NCBI RefSeq assembly: GCF_001544915.2
Contig: NZ_FCOE02000025.1
Span: 54,834-118,833, forward strand
Direction: 5' to 3'
DNA from: Caballeronia pedi
Lineage (GTDB): Bacteria > Pseudomonadota > Gammaproteobacteria > Burkholderiales > Burkholderiaceae
DNA length: 64,000 nt
The notes below the pieces were generated by a model. It saw only the letters and a program-made list of their open reading frames with translations. It did not search any database and was not told the origin of the DNA. Below are positions 34,406 to 44,860 of this stretch, in pieces. How positions within the stretch are numbered: the stretch's first letter is position 1; each line of letters begins with the position of its first letter. The position numbers and the translations under genes were made by a program.

Positions 34406-35407
34406 TCACTGCATCGCCTTCGCCTCGGAGGCGGGCCATCCCTGCATCATCGTCGCGATTTCCTCGTCGAGCCATTGACGAAACTGAACATATTCCGGAC
34501 GCGACTTCGCATTGCGATGCGTAATCACATAGTGATGTCGATCGTGAAACACGAGCGCGTCGTCGACGGGACGGACCAGCTTCTTCTGCTCCACCTGACG
34601 ATGCACCAGATGATGCCAGCCGAGCAAGGTGCCCTCGCCCGCTTCGGCCTGCGCGACCAGCAGCCGATAGTCGTTGCTCTCGAGATCGTCGTGCTGATCG
34701 AGCCGTTCGGAACCGTCGCCTTGCTGATACCAGTTCTTCCACACGCGCCAGTCGACGTGCTCGCACACCTGCGCGCGCCCGAGCAGCGACAGGCTCAGCG
34801 TGGGATGCGCGAGCAGATCGAGCGGCTTGAGCGTACGCCCATGAAAATAGCGCTCGTGAAACGGCACGCTGCACACCGGATACACGATGTCGTGAAAGAG
34901 CGGCTCGACTTCGTATTCCGCCTCGCGCGGCGGGTTCTTCGTGATGATGACATCGGGCTCCATGAGATCATCGAGTTCCATGAAGTGCTCGGTGACCATC
35001 ACGTGCAGGCGGATGTTCGGAAAGCGCTGGCGAAACGCGGGCAAGCGGAACGACAGCCAGAGCGCCGAAAACGTATGGGAGATGCAGAGCGTCAGCGCAT
35101 GGCGATCGACCCGCCGCACCGCTTGCGCCGCCTCCGCGATGTTCATGATCGACAAATACGACGCGTTGTAGAGAATGCGGCCCGCGTCGGTCAGCGCGAT
35201 GTGCCGGCCGGTGCGCTCGAACAGCGCTACTTCGAGCGTGTCTTCGAGCTCCTTGATCTGCCGGCTCACCGCCGCCTGGGTGACGCACAGCACTTCAGCG
35301 GCCTGCGTGAAGCTTTCGTAGCGCGCGGCGGTGACGAAGCACCGGAGCGCGCGCAACGATGGCATCTGGGCGAGAAGCCTGTCCGCGAACTGCTGTTTCT
35401 TCTGCAT
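34406..35407 (-). CDS. LysR-family regulator
   Basis: 333 residues, GcvA-type winged helix near the N-terminus (YESFTQAAEVLCVTQAAVSRQI) and a substrate-binding domain containing FPNIRLHVMVTEHFMELDD. The ATG at 35407 has AAGG at 8 bp; upstream ATG and GTG codons are worse spaced. Its stop is 7 bp before the second LysR gene. Together the two form a regulator pair inside the amine-catabolism block, likely acting on different promoters. Confidence 0.83.
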   Translation of the reverse strand: MQKKQQFADRLLAQMPSLRALRCFVTAARYESFTQAAEVLCVTQAAVSRQIKELEDTLEVALFERTGRHIALTDAGRILYNASYLSIMNIAEAAQAVRRVDRHALTLCISHTFSALWLSFRLPAFRQRFPNIRLHVMVTEHFMELDDLMEPDVIITKNPPREAEYEVEPLFHDIVYPVCSVPFHERYFHGRTLKPLDLLAHPTLSLSLLGRAQVCEHVDWRVWKNWYQQGDGSERLDQHDDLESNDYRLLVAQAEAGEGTLLGWHHLVHRQVEQKKLVRPVDDALVFHDRHHYVITHRNAKSRPEYVQFRQWLDEEIATMMQGWPASEAKAMQ

Positions 35408-35461
35408 GTGCATCACCTTCCAGGGCTCGCGATTATCGCTTGTTCTTCGTATCTTGCGCGT

Positions 35462-36232
35462 TCACTCGCGCCCTTGCACGCGGCGCAGGATCGAGTCGAG
35501 CGCCTGCGCGTAGTGCGCGTACGTGCCCCGCTCCGACAGCTCGCGGTTGAGCTGTTCGTTGAGACCGCCGGGCGTGCTCGCCTGTCCGATCATCGCGGAA
35601 AATGGCTCCGTGCCCGAGGCTGCTTCATGAGCGAGCCCCACATGATAGCCCGACAAAAACGAACGGGCCGACGCGTACGGCATGCCTTGCCGCACGAGCC
35701 ACGACGCCTGCTCCTCCAGCAGCGCGAAGAAGGCCGCCATCGTCGCGGTTGCGGCGGACAGGGCGTTGAACTGATGTTCGTCGTCGACTTCGACCGCTTC
35801 GCCGAGCGGCGCGAACAACGCTCGCGCGATGTCGTCGCGCGGGCAGATCGCGGTACTGCCCTTGCCCGCCGCCACCGCGGGCAAAGGGATTGCGCGCACG
35901 ACCTTTTCCGGGCCGCGCACGAATGCCCGCACCTGATCGAGCGACTTGCCCGCGAGGAAGCTGATGATGTGATGCCGCGCATCGAAGGCGAGTTCGCTCA
36001 ATACATCCGATGCGATCTGCGGCAAGACCGCGAGACACACGACATCCGATGAATCGAGCACGTCCTGATTGCTTGCGCAAACCTCGATGCGCGGGTCCAG
36101 CTTCGCGAGCCGCGCGGCGGTGTTGGCATTGCGCGGCGACAGCGCGACGTGCTCGAAAGCAACGTCGCAACGGATCATGCCGGTCACGACGGCCTCCGTG
36201 ATCGCGCCGGTACCGATGAAGCCTATACGCAT
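35462..36232 (-). CDS. Pyrroline-5-carboxylate reductase family protein
   Basis: 256 residues with a Rossmann start (IGFIGTGAITEAVVTGMI) and the ProC C-terminal dimer segment (ASGTEPFSAMIGQASTPGGLNEQL). Genuine ProC usually has G-G-G-N-M/L-A; here the cofactor loop is G-T-G-A-I, and the protein is a little shorter than typical. It probably reduces a cyclic imine arising in the amine pathway, or is a second ProC. It follows the aldehyde dehydrogenase gene by 17 bp. Confidence 0.75.
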   Translation of the reverse strand: MRIGFIGTGAITEAVVTGMIRCDVAFEHVALSPRNANTAARLAKLDPRIEVCASNQDVLDSSDVVCLAVLPQIASDVLSELAFDARHHIISFLAGKSLDQVRAFVRGPEKVVRAIPLPAVAAGKGSTAICPRDDIARALFAPLGEAVEVDDEHQFNALSAATATMAAFFALLEEQASWLVRQGMPYASARSFLSGYHVGLAHEAASGTEPFSAMIGQASTPGGLNEQLNRELSERGTYAHYAQALDSILRRVQGRE

Positions 36233-36249
36233 GGTGCCTCGTCCAGTGT

Positions 36250-37743
36250 TCAGTCGAGCTTCAGCCAGGTGGTCTTCAGCTCGCAGTATTGATCGTGCGC
36301 GTAGACCGACTTGTCGCGTCCGCCGAAGCCGGACTGCTTGAAGCCGCCGAAAGGCGTCGAAAGGTCGCCCTCGCCGAAGCAGTTCACGGTCACGGTGCCA
36401 GCGCGGATGCGCGCCGCGATCTTGTGCGCCTGATTTACGTTATCGGTCCACAGCGATGCCGCGAGTCCGTAGCACGTATCGTTGGCGATTCGCACGGCCT
36501 CGTCGACGTCAGCATATTCGATAAAGCACACGACCGGGCCGAAGACCTCGTCGCGCGCGATGCTCATCTCCGGCGTGACATTGTCGAAGATGGTCGGCTC
36601 GACGAACCAGCCGCCCGTTTCCGTGAGCGTCGCATTGCCGCCGCAGACGACCCGCGCGCCTTCCGCCTTCGCCTTCTCGATATGACCGAGCACCTTGCGG
36701 TAGTGCGCTTCCTCGATGAGCGAGCCGAGCTTGACATCGGGGTCGAGCGGATCGCCGGTTTTCCAGCCTTCGAGCACGGCCAGCATCTTCTTCAGCAGTT
36801 CATCCTTGTGGCTCGCATGCACCAGGATGCGCGAGCCCGCGCTGCAGTTCTCGCCCATGTTCCAGAACGCGGCGGCGACGGCCTGTTCGGCGACGGCATC
36901 GAGATTGGCGACGTCGGGCAGCACGACCTGCGGATTCTTGCCGCCGCATTCGAGCACGACGCGCTTCAGGTTGGTATCGGCGGAATAGCGCAGGAAACGC
37001 TTGCCGGTTTCGGTCGAGCCCGTGAACGCGACGAGATCGACATCCGCATGCGTGCCGAGCGCCTGCCCCGCGCTTTCGCCGAAGCCGGTCACGACGCTGA
37101 ACACGCCGGGCGGCACGCCCGCTTCAATCGCGAGATCGGCGATCCGCAACGTCGACAGCGACGTCTGCTCCGCCGGCTTGACGATGACGCTATTGCCCAC
37201 CGACAGCGCCGGTCCGATCTTCCACGCCAGCATCAGCGCCGGGAAATTCCACGGCAGCACCGCGCCGACGACGCCGATCGGCTCGCGCGTGATCATGCTC
37301 ACGACGCTCGAACCCGAGGGCGACAGCGCGTCGTAACGCTTGTCCGTGACCTCGGCGTGCCAGCGGATGCACGCCGCCGATTCGGGGATATCGAGCCCCA
37401 TGCATTCGCTGATCGGCTTGCCTGCTTCGAGCGCTTCGAGCAGCGCGAGTTCGTCCGCGTTGTCGTCGATGAGTTGCGCGAGGCGCAGCAGGACTGCCTT
37501 TCGTTGCGACGGTGCGGCCTTCGACCACACGCCCGATTCGAACGCATCACGCGCCGCGACGACCGCGCGATCGATGTCCTTGGCGTCGCACTTCGCGATT
37601 TCCGCGAGCACCTTGCCTGTCGACGGATTGCGCGTGCCGAACGTCTCGTTCGAAGCTGCGTTGCAGCGTTGCCCCGCGATGAATGCGCGGCCGTCCAGCG
37701 ACAGGTTGTCCGCCATGCGTTGCCATTCCTGATGCGTCGTCAT
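36250..37743 (-). CDS. NAD(P)-dependent aldehyde dehydrogenase (PuuC-like)
   Basis: 497-residue aldehyde dehydrogenase with VLPWNFPALMLAWK, catalytic Glu in LECGGKNP (about 268) and Cys in GENCSAGSR (about 302). Closest by motif style to PuuC/gamma-aminobutyraldehyde dehydrogenases. It lies between the FAD oxidoreductase and the ProC-like gene, so it likely oxidises the aldehyde released by the FAD enzyme. Start at ATG 37743 has GAGG at 7 bp. Confidence 0.85.
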   Translation of the reverse strand: MTTHQEWQRMADNLSLDGRAFIAGQRCNAASNETFGTRNPSTGKVLAEIAKCDAKDIDRAVVAARDAFESGVWSKAAPSQRKAVLLRLAQLIDDNADELALLEALEAGKPISECMGLDIPESAACIRWHAEVTDKRYDALSPSGSSVVSMITREPIGVVGAVLPWNFPALMLAWKIGPALSVGNSVIVKPAEQTSLSTLRIADLAIEAGVPPGVFSVVTGFGESAGQALGTHADVDLVAFTGSTETGKRFLRYSADTNLKRVVLECGGKNPQVVLPDVANLDAVAEQAVAAAFWNMGENCSAGSRILVHASHKDELLKKMLAVLEGWKTGDPLDPDVKLGSLIEEAHYRKVLGHIEKAKAEGARVVCGGNATLTETGGWFVEPTIFDNVTPEMSIARDEVFGPVVCFIEYADVDEAVRIANDTCYGLAASLWTDNVNQAHKIAARIRAGTVTVNCFGEGDLSTPFGGFKQSGFGGRDKSVYAHDQYCELKTTWLKLD

Positions 37744-37760
37744 GTCATGTCCTCACAGAT

Positions 37761-39092
37761 TCAAAGTTCGGCGCCCGCCGAGAATTCCTTCACCCAGATC
37801 GCCGCGGATACCGCGACGTCCGCGATCGGCCGGATCGGCAGCGAGCGCGGATGCGGCTGTTGCAGGAGTTGATTGATCAGATCGTTCGATTGCCCGAGCG
37901 CGTGTTCCGCGATCAGCTTGCCCGCCGCCGAGCCACGGCTCAGGCCCAGCCCGTTGCAGCCGACCGCCTCGTACACGCCGTCGTCGCGTTGCCCGAAGAG
38001 CGCGCCATTGTTCGCCGACAGGCACAGCGCGCCGCCCCACGTGTATTGCAATTCGACATCCTTCAACATCGGGAAGCGGCGATCGAACGAGCGCTGATGC
38101 AGGTGCTTCGCTTTGGCGAGATCGCCTTCCGATACCGAGAGGTTCGGCCGGAACGCGAAATGGTTGCGCACGCAGATACGGTTCGTCGCGAGACGGCGCA
38201 CGGTGGTGCCCATCGGGTCGGCGGGAATCAGCGCCCATGAGTTCGTGCCGCCGAGCCGCGCGATTTCTTCATCGCTCATCACGCGCGACATCGACGCGAA
38301 GGTATAGACCGGCAGCAGGCCGTTCGGATGGCCGCCGAAGGTCGCCGCATACGCGTTGGTGCACAGCACGACGCGCTGCGCTTCGATCGTGCCGTTCGCG
38401 AAGCTCAAGAGCTTGGTCTGGCCGCGCGTTTCCATGCCCTTCACGGCGCTCATTTCGAACACCGTCACGTTCGACGGCTGCGTGGCCGCGAGACCGCGCA
38501 TGAGCGCCGCCGGCTGGACCGTGCTGCATCCCGGCGTGAAAAGCGCGCTCTGATAGAAGCGCGTGCCCGTCACTTTCGCGATCGCGTTTTCGTCGAGCCA
38601 TTCGCAGGCTTCGCCGATGCGCGCGAGTCCGTCCGCGAAGTGCGTCAGCGCCGCGTGCCCCTTCTTGTTCACCGACGCGTGATACTTCCCGTCGTCGCGC
38701 CAGTCGCAATCGATGCCATATGTCTTGACGGTGCTGCGCACATAGTCGATGCCATGCCGTTGCAGCCGCACGTCGGCCTTGTCGGCCTCGACACTGCGCG
38801 AATAACTCTCGCTGCTGATGTCATGCGGCAAATCCACGAAAAAGCCCGAGTTGCGGCCCGCCGTCGAACGCCCGATGCGATCGGCCTCGACGAGCGCGAT
38901 CGATGCATCGGGCGCAAGCTCTGCGAGCCGCCGCGCCGCGCACAAGCCCGTGATGCCGCCGCCGACCACCACGAAGTCGAAGCGCTGCTCATCCGTCACG
39001 CCCTTCGCGGGCGCGGCGGGCGGCAGGCTCTCCCACCAGCCATTGACGCCATCGGGTGCGGGAAACCGCATGAAGTCCAGTTTCGAGGCCAT
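37761..39092 (-). CDS. FAD-dependent amine oxidoreductase (DadA/PuuB-like)
   Basis: 443-residue DAO-family flavoprotein. The FAD Rossmann motif is VVVGGGITGLCAARRLAE near residue 41, and a C-terminal substrate/FAD segment reads EAVGCNGLGLSRGSAAGKLIAE. Resembles gamma-glutamylputrescine oxidase PuuB, sarcosine/N-methyl amino-acid oxidases and DadA. It would oxidise a secondary amine or amino acid to an imine or aldehyde, suiting removal of the second N-substituent after the Rieske step. It follows the DapA-like gene by 7 bp. Confidence 0.82.
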   Translation of the reverse strand: MASKLDFMRFPAPDGVNGWWESLPPAAPAKGVTDEQRFDFVVVGGGITGLCAARRLAELAPDASIALVEADRIGRSTAGRNSGFFVDLPHDISSESYSRSVEADKADVRLQRHGIDYVRSTVKTYGIDCDWRDDGKYHASVNKKGHAALTHFADGLARIGEACEWLDENAIAKVTGTRFYQSALFTPGCSTVQPAALMRGLAATQPSNVTVFEMSAVKGMETRGQTKLLSFANGTIEAQRVVLCTNAYAATFGGHPNGLLPVYTFASMSRVMSDEEIARLGGTNSWALIPADPMGTTVRRLATNRICVRNHFAFRPNLSVSEGDLAKAKHLHQRSFDRRFPMLKDVELQYTWGGALCLSANNGALFGQRDDGVYEAVGCNGLGLSRGSAAGKLIAEHALGQSNDLINQLLQQPHPRSLPIRPIADVAVSAAIWVKEFSAGAEL

Positions 39093-39099
39093 GCAGGTT

Positions 39100-39987
39100 T
39101 TACTGAGCGTTGCGCAGCAGGGGTTGAACGATCTTGGCGAAAGCGCTGCGCTCGTCGTCGTTGAGCGTGCCGAGCGGCGCGCGCGCGTTGCCCACGCGCG
39201 TGCCGGCGAGTTCGCATCCGTAACGCACGTACTGGATGAATTTGCCGCTGCGCTCCAACAGTTCGAGCACCGGCAGGAGCTGCGTCATCAGCTTGCGGCC
39301 CGTGACGAAGTCGCCGCGTTTCACACATGCTTCGAGCAGATCGGTATGCGCTTCGGGCAGGAAGTTCGACGCGCCCGCGACCCAGCTTCGCACGCCCCAT
39401 GCGAAGAATTCGAGCGCCTGATCGTCCATGCCGCAGCTCAACAAGAAGCGGTCCGGCAGATGCGTCGCGAGATGATGCAGATGCGCGATGTCGCCCGTGC
39501 TCTCTTTCATCGCCGCGAAGTTGGGGCGTTCGAGCAGCTTGTCGAGGACTTCATCGCCGATCGCCGTGCCGGTGCGCGCCGGGAAGTTGTAGAGCATGAC
39601 CGGCATGTCGAGCGCGTCATCGACCTTCAAAAGATGGTCGAGCAGTTCTTCCTGCGTCGGCTGCACGTAGTAAGGCGCGGCGACCAGCAACGCGTTATAA
39701 CCCGCGCGCTTCGCTTCCTTACCCAGAAGCAGCACTTCCTTCGTCGTGGTCGCGTTGATGCCTGCCGTGAGATACGTCTTGCCGCCGACCGCGGATGCCA
39801 CCGTGTCGAACGTCTTCACGCGCTCTTCGAAACTGAGCGCGTAGTATTCGCCGGTGGTGCCGCCCACGCCCAGGCCCGAGACGCGGCCGACGAGACTGGC
39901 GGCGTGCTTGCCGAGCAGGTCGTGATCGATTTCGGCGTCGGCCTTGAACGGGGTGACGAGCGGAGTATGTACGCCTTCGAAGCTCAT
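39100..39987 (-). CDS. DapA-family (dihydrodipicolinate synthase-like) aldolase/dehydratase
   Basis: 295-residue class I (beta/alpha)8 lyase. GGTTGEYYAL near residue 43, Tyr133 and the Schiff-base lysine K161 (MKESTG) are intact. DHDPS itself is a housekeeping enzyme; in catabolic operons members act on 2-keto acids, as in hydroxyproline deamination or N-acetylneuraminate cleavage. It does not carry the sequence style of 5-keto-4-deoxyglucarate dehydratase. Reaction in this cluster unknown. Confidence 0.82.
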   Translation of the reverse strand: MSFEGVHTPLVTPFKADAEIDHDLLGKHAASLVGRVSGLGVGGTTGEYYALSFEERVKTFDTVASAVGGKTYLTAGINATTTKEVLLLGKEAKRAGYNALLVAAPYYVQPTQEELLDHLLKVDDALDMPVMLYNFPARTGTAIGDEVLDKLLERPNFAAMKESTGDIAHLHHLATHLPDRFLLSCGMDDQALEFFAWGVRSWVAGASNFLPEAHTDLLEACVKRGDFVTGRKLMTQLLPVLELLERSGKFIQYVRYGCELAGTRVGNARAPLGTLNDDERSAFAKIVQPLLRNAQ

Positions 39988-40035
39988 GTCAGTCTCTCTA
40001 ATGAATGGATCGTGTGTGATCGTGCGGGACGCGCG

Positions 40036-41331
40036 TCAGATGAGCGCTTCCGCATGTGAATAGATCGGAAAGGTGCTGCACAGATCGCGCACGCGGGCGC
40101 GCACCGCGCGCTCCACGTGCGCATCGCCATTCGGTTCGCGTTCGAGCGCGGCCAGTACGTCGAGAATCATTTCGCCGACCTGTTCGAACTGCGCGGCACC
40201 GAAGCCGCGCGTGGTCGCGGCGGGCGTGCCGAGACGGATGCCCGAGGTCACCATCGGGCTTTCGGTATCGAACGGAATGCCGTTCTTGTTGCATGTGATG
40301 CCCGCGCGTTCCAGCGCCTTCTCCGCCTGCATGCCGGTGAGACGCTTGCCGCGCAGATCGACGAGCAGCAGATGGTTGTCCGTGCCGCCCGTCACGAGGC
40401 TCAGGCCGCCGGCTTGCAGCACCTTGCCCAAGGCCTGTGCGTTGCGCAGCACGCGATCGATATACGCGCTGAACTCGGGTCGCAGCGCTTCGCCGAACGC
40501 GACCGCCTTGCCGGCGATCACATGCATCAGCGGACCGCCTTGCAGACCCGGAAACACCGCCGAATCGATCTTTCTGGCGATCTCGCCGTTGTTGGTGAGG
40601 ATGAAACCGCCGCGCGGGCCGCGCAGCGTCTTGTGCGTCGTGGATGTGACGACGTCGGCGAACGGCACCGGATTCTGATGCCGCCCCGCCGCGACGATGC
40701 CCGCGATATGCGCCATGTCCACCATCAACAGCGCGCCGACGCTGTCCGCGATGTCGCGGAACGCTGCGAAATCGAGGGCACGCGGATACGCGGAATATCC
40801 CGCGATGATCAGCTTCGGGCGATGCTGCTCTGCGAGCCGCCGGACTTCGTCGTAATCGATGCGCAGCGTGTCCGGGTTCACGCCGTACTGCACCGCGTTG
40901 AACCATTTGCCCGACAGCGCCGGACGCGCACCGTGCGTGAGATGGCCGCCCGCATCGAGCGACATGCCCATCACGGTGTCGCCGGGCCTGAGCAGTGCGA
41001 GCATCACCGCGCCGTTCGCCTGCGCACCCGAATGCGGCTGCACGTTGGCGAACTCGGCGTCGAACAGCGCCTTTACGCGGTCGATCGCCAGCGCCTCGAT
41101 GCGATCTACATGTTCGCAGCCGCCGTAGTAACGCTTTGACGGATAGCCTTCGGCGTACTTGTTCGTCAGCACGGTGCCCTGCGCTTCCATCACCGCCGAC
41201 GACACGATATTTTCGGATGCAATCAGTTCGATCTGCGTTTGCTGACGGCGCAACTCCAACGCGATCTCCGATGCGATCACGGGATCGTGGCTCTGCAGGC
41301 TTTCGCCAAAGAAGCGCGAATACTCGTTCAC
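40036..41331 (-). CDS. glyA: Serine hydroxymethyltransferase
   Basis: 431-residue PLP enzyme interconverting glycine and serine with (methylene)tetrahydrofolate. ELIASENIVSS near residue 34, and the PLP lysine in TSTTHKTLRGPRGG (about 233). Translation starts at GTG 41331, preceded by GGAG. The copy sits inside a catabolic operon, so it is probably an extra GlyA that absorbs one-carbon units (formaldehyde from demethylation) rather than the housekeeping enzyme. Confidence 0.93.
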   Translation of the reverse strand: MNEYSRFFGESLQSHDPVIASEIALELRRQQTQIELIASENIVSSAVMEAQGTVLTNKYAEGYPSKRYYGGCEHVDRIEALAIDRVKALFDAEFANVQPHSGAQANGAVMLALLRPGDTVMGMSLDAGGHLTHGARPALSGKWFNAVQYGVNPDTLRIDYDEVRRLAEQHRPKLIIAGYSAYPRALDFAAFRDIADSVGALLMVDMAHIAGIVAAGRHQNPVPFADVVTSTTHKTLRGPRGGFILTNNGEIARKIDSAVFPGLQGGPLMHVIAGKAVAFGEALRPEFSAYIDRVLRNAQALGKVLQAGGLSLVTGGTDNHLLLVDLRGKRLTGMQAEKALERAGITCNKNGIPFDTESPMVTSGIRLGTPAATTRGFGAAQFEQVGEMILDVLAALEREPNGDAHVERAVRARVRDLCSTFPIYSHAEALI

Positions 41332-41364
41332 GGGAAATACTCCGAAGTGTCGTGCACTACAGCC

Positions 41365-42246
41365 TTACTGTTCGAGCCACGCCTTGACCTTGTCCGGATG
41401 CGCGTCGACGAACTTCTTCGCGGCCGTGGCGTAGTCGTTGGTCGAATTGCCTTCGAACTCGATGGCTTCGACATCCGCGAGCGTCAGCTTGAGATGCTTG
41501 AAGAAGACATCCGCGCGCGGGAACTTCTTCGCGAACTGTTTCGATGCGAACGCGTGAACCTGCTCTTCCCCGCCGAGCGTGCCCTTCGGGTCCTTCAGAT
41601 AGCGCATCTGCCACTTCTGGAACAGCCAGTGCGGGCTCCACACCGTCGCGACGATCCACTGCTTCGAACCGTATGCGCGCTGAACCGACGCGAGCATGCC
41701 GGCCTCGCTCGACGACTGCAGCTTGTAACCCGACAGGTCGTAGGCCTTGATGGTCTTCTCCGACGCCTGCATGAGACCGCCGCCCGGCTCGATGCCCTGG
41801 ATCACGCCGTTGAGCTGCTTCTGCACTTCCGGTTTCTTCAGGTCTTCGATCGACGAAAGCTGCGACTCGGGCACATACGCTGGCACCGCCCAGCCGTTCT
41901 TGCCGCCCGTGTAGATGATGCCGACGTCGTCGAGCGTGTCCTTGTAGCGCGCGACATACTGACCGTGCGTCACCGGCAGCCAGCCGCCGACCATGATGTC
42001 CAGATCGCCGCGCGACACGCCCTGATACTGGATGCCGATATCCGCCTGAACGAACTGCACCGGCTGCTGAAGCTTGGTTTCGAGCACGTACTTCGCGACA
42101 TTGGCGACCGCGAGCACATCGGCCCAGTTCGTGACCGCGATCTTGAGCGGCTCGGCGGACATCGCCGGACTCGCGCCGACCCCGAACGCCACGATGGCCG
42201 GCGTCACTATCTTGACTATCAATGATTTGATGAAGCTGTTTTTCAT
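41365..42246 (-). CDS. ABC substrate-binding protein of the glycine-betaine/proline family (OpuAC/ProX)
   Basis: 293-residue periplasmic protein with signal peptide (cleavage after SPAMSA, about residue 30). OpuAC-type features: VTNWADVLAVANVAKYVLE, GDLDIMVGGWLPVTH and several Trp residues (W42, W89) which in relatives form the aromatic cage for a quaternary ammonium group. Follows the permease by 56 bp. Ligand expected: a betaine or related amine. Confidence 0.85.
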   Translation of the reverse strand: MKNSFIKSLIVKIVTPAIVAFGVGASPAMSAEPLKIAVTNWADVLAVANVAKYVLETKLQQPVQFVQADIGIQYQGVSRGDLDIMVGGWLPVTHGQYVARYKDTLDDVGIIYTGGKNGWAVPAYVPESQLSSIEDLKKPEVQKQLNGVIQGIEPGGGLMQASEKTIKAYDLSGYKLQSSSEAGMLASVQRAYGSKQWIVATVWSPHWLFQKWQMRYLKDPKGTLGGEEQVHAFASKQFAKKFPRADVFFKHLKLTLADVEAIEFEGNSTNDYATAAKKFVDAHPDKVKAWLEQ

Positions 42247-42302
42247 TTCGTACTCCGTATCTGACGATTCAGTATTGGGTGGCTTGCGATGATGTTTCTG
42301 TA

Positions 42303-43189
42303 TCAGGTTTGCGCGGCCTTGCCCGGCGCGGCCGGCTTGACCGGCGTGGACACGACCTTCTTCTTTGCCTTCTTCGACTTCACGCCGAAACTCTCCGTCA
42401 GGCGATCGAGGATGATCGCGAGCAGCACCACGCCGAGTCCGCCTTCGAAACCGATGCCGATATCGAGCCGCTGAATGCCGCTCAGCACGTATTCGCCGAG
42501 CCCGCCCGCGCCGATCATCGAAGCGACCACCACCATCGACAGCGCCATCATGATGGTCTGGTTCACGCCTGCCATGATCGAAGGCAATGCATTGGGCAGT
42601 TGAATCTTCCAGAGCAGTTGCGCATCCGTGCTGCCGAACGAGCGGCCCGCTTCGAGCAATTCCTCACGCACTTGCCGGATGCCGAGCGTCGTCAGGCGCA
42701 CCACCGGCGGCATCGCGAACACGATCGTGGCGATCACCGCGGGCACGCGGCCCAGACCGAACAGAATGACCGCCGGAATCAGATACACGAAGGCGGGCAT
42801 GGTCTGCATGAAGTCGAGCAGCGAGCGCAGCACCACTTCCACACGCCGGTTGCGCGCGCCCCAGATGCCGAGCGGCACGCCGATCACGAGACTGAAGAAG
42901 GTCGCCGCGACGACGAGCGCGAGTGTCGAAACCGTCTGCGCCCACAGGCCCATGTAGTTGATCACCCAGAGCGCCGCGCCGACGAACACCGCGAACACCA
43001 CACCCTTTCTCCACAGCGCGAGCGCCATCAGAAGCACGAGCATCGCGATGAACGGCACCGCGCCCAGGCCGTCTTCGAGCACCTTGATGACCGCGCCGAG
43101 CGCGGCCGAGAAGGCGTCGAAACCGCCGCGAAAATGCGAGAAAAGAAAGTTGACCGCGTCTTCCGCGAACTTTCCAAAGATCGATGAAT

Positions 43190-43193
<4 letters not shown>
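42303..43193 (-). CDS. ABC permease of the glycine-betaine/proline family (ProW-like)
   Basis: 296-residue inner-membrane permease with the EAA-type loop (RQVREELLEAGRSFGSTDAQLLWKIQLP) and about six or seven helices. The hydrophilic C-terminal tail is Lys/Pro-rich. The ATG at 43193 overlaps the ATPase stop (ATGA). Confidence 0.87.
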
Positions 43194-44476
<1,283 letters not shown>

Positions 44477-44860
44477 CGGGGCATTCACCTGGCAAGTTCG
44501 AAAAGGGATTTGTCGCTGCCGGAACTTCCCGGCGTTCGTAGCGTTGAATGAAGCGTACATGTCCAATTTCGATCACCCACCGACATTTTCTGAGCACTTT
44601 CCGATACTTCTGGTAATGCAAGCGCGCGGTGCAGCCGATGCTTAACAATGGCGCATCGCTGCGTTATCGCGGGAGCGGTATGACTGGCAAGGCTTTGCGG
44701 GCGAGGGGCTGGCGCGCGAATGGCATTTGTCACGCGAGCTTACGGAAAGGACGCTAGGGAATGCCCCTAGATGGAGCCGGTTGGATAACTTTTTATGTGG
44801 TAAACACGCCGACGCCGCGCATGAAAACGCGGCGTCGAATACATCGAATCGGCAAGCGGA
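44477..44860. other. 384-bp intergenic stretch, no gene seen
   Basis: Lower GC than its surroundings. It must hold the promoter of the betaine-type ABC operon on the minus strand. I see no clear open frame with a ribosome-binding site, no tRNA-like cloverleaf and no strong terminator hairpin; only short shadow frames occur. Confidence 0.6.

Noticed and set aside
36250..37743. Aldehyde dehydrogenase as the acetaldehyde enzyme of the deo operon
   Set aside because: It belongs to the amine island 12 kb away; the deo operon has its own aldehyde dehydrogenase next to deoC.
39100..39987. Assignment as 5-keto-4-deoxyglucarate dehydratase, completing the uronate route
   Set aside because: The region GGTTGEYYAL and surrounding sequence follow general DapA/N-acetylneuraminate-lyase style, not the KdgD style, and the gene lies in a different operon; I keep it as a DapA-family protein.
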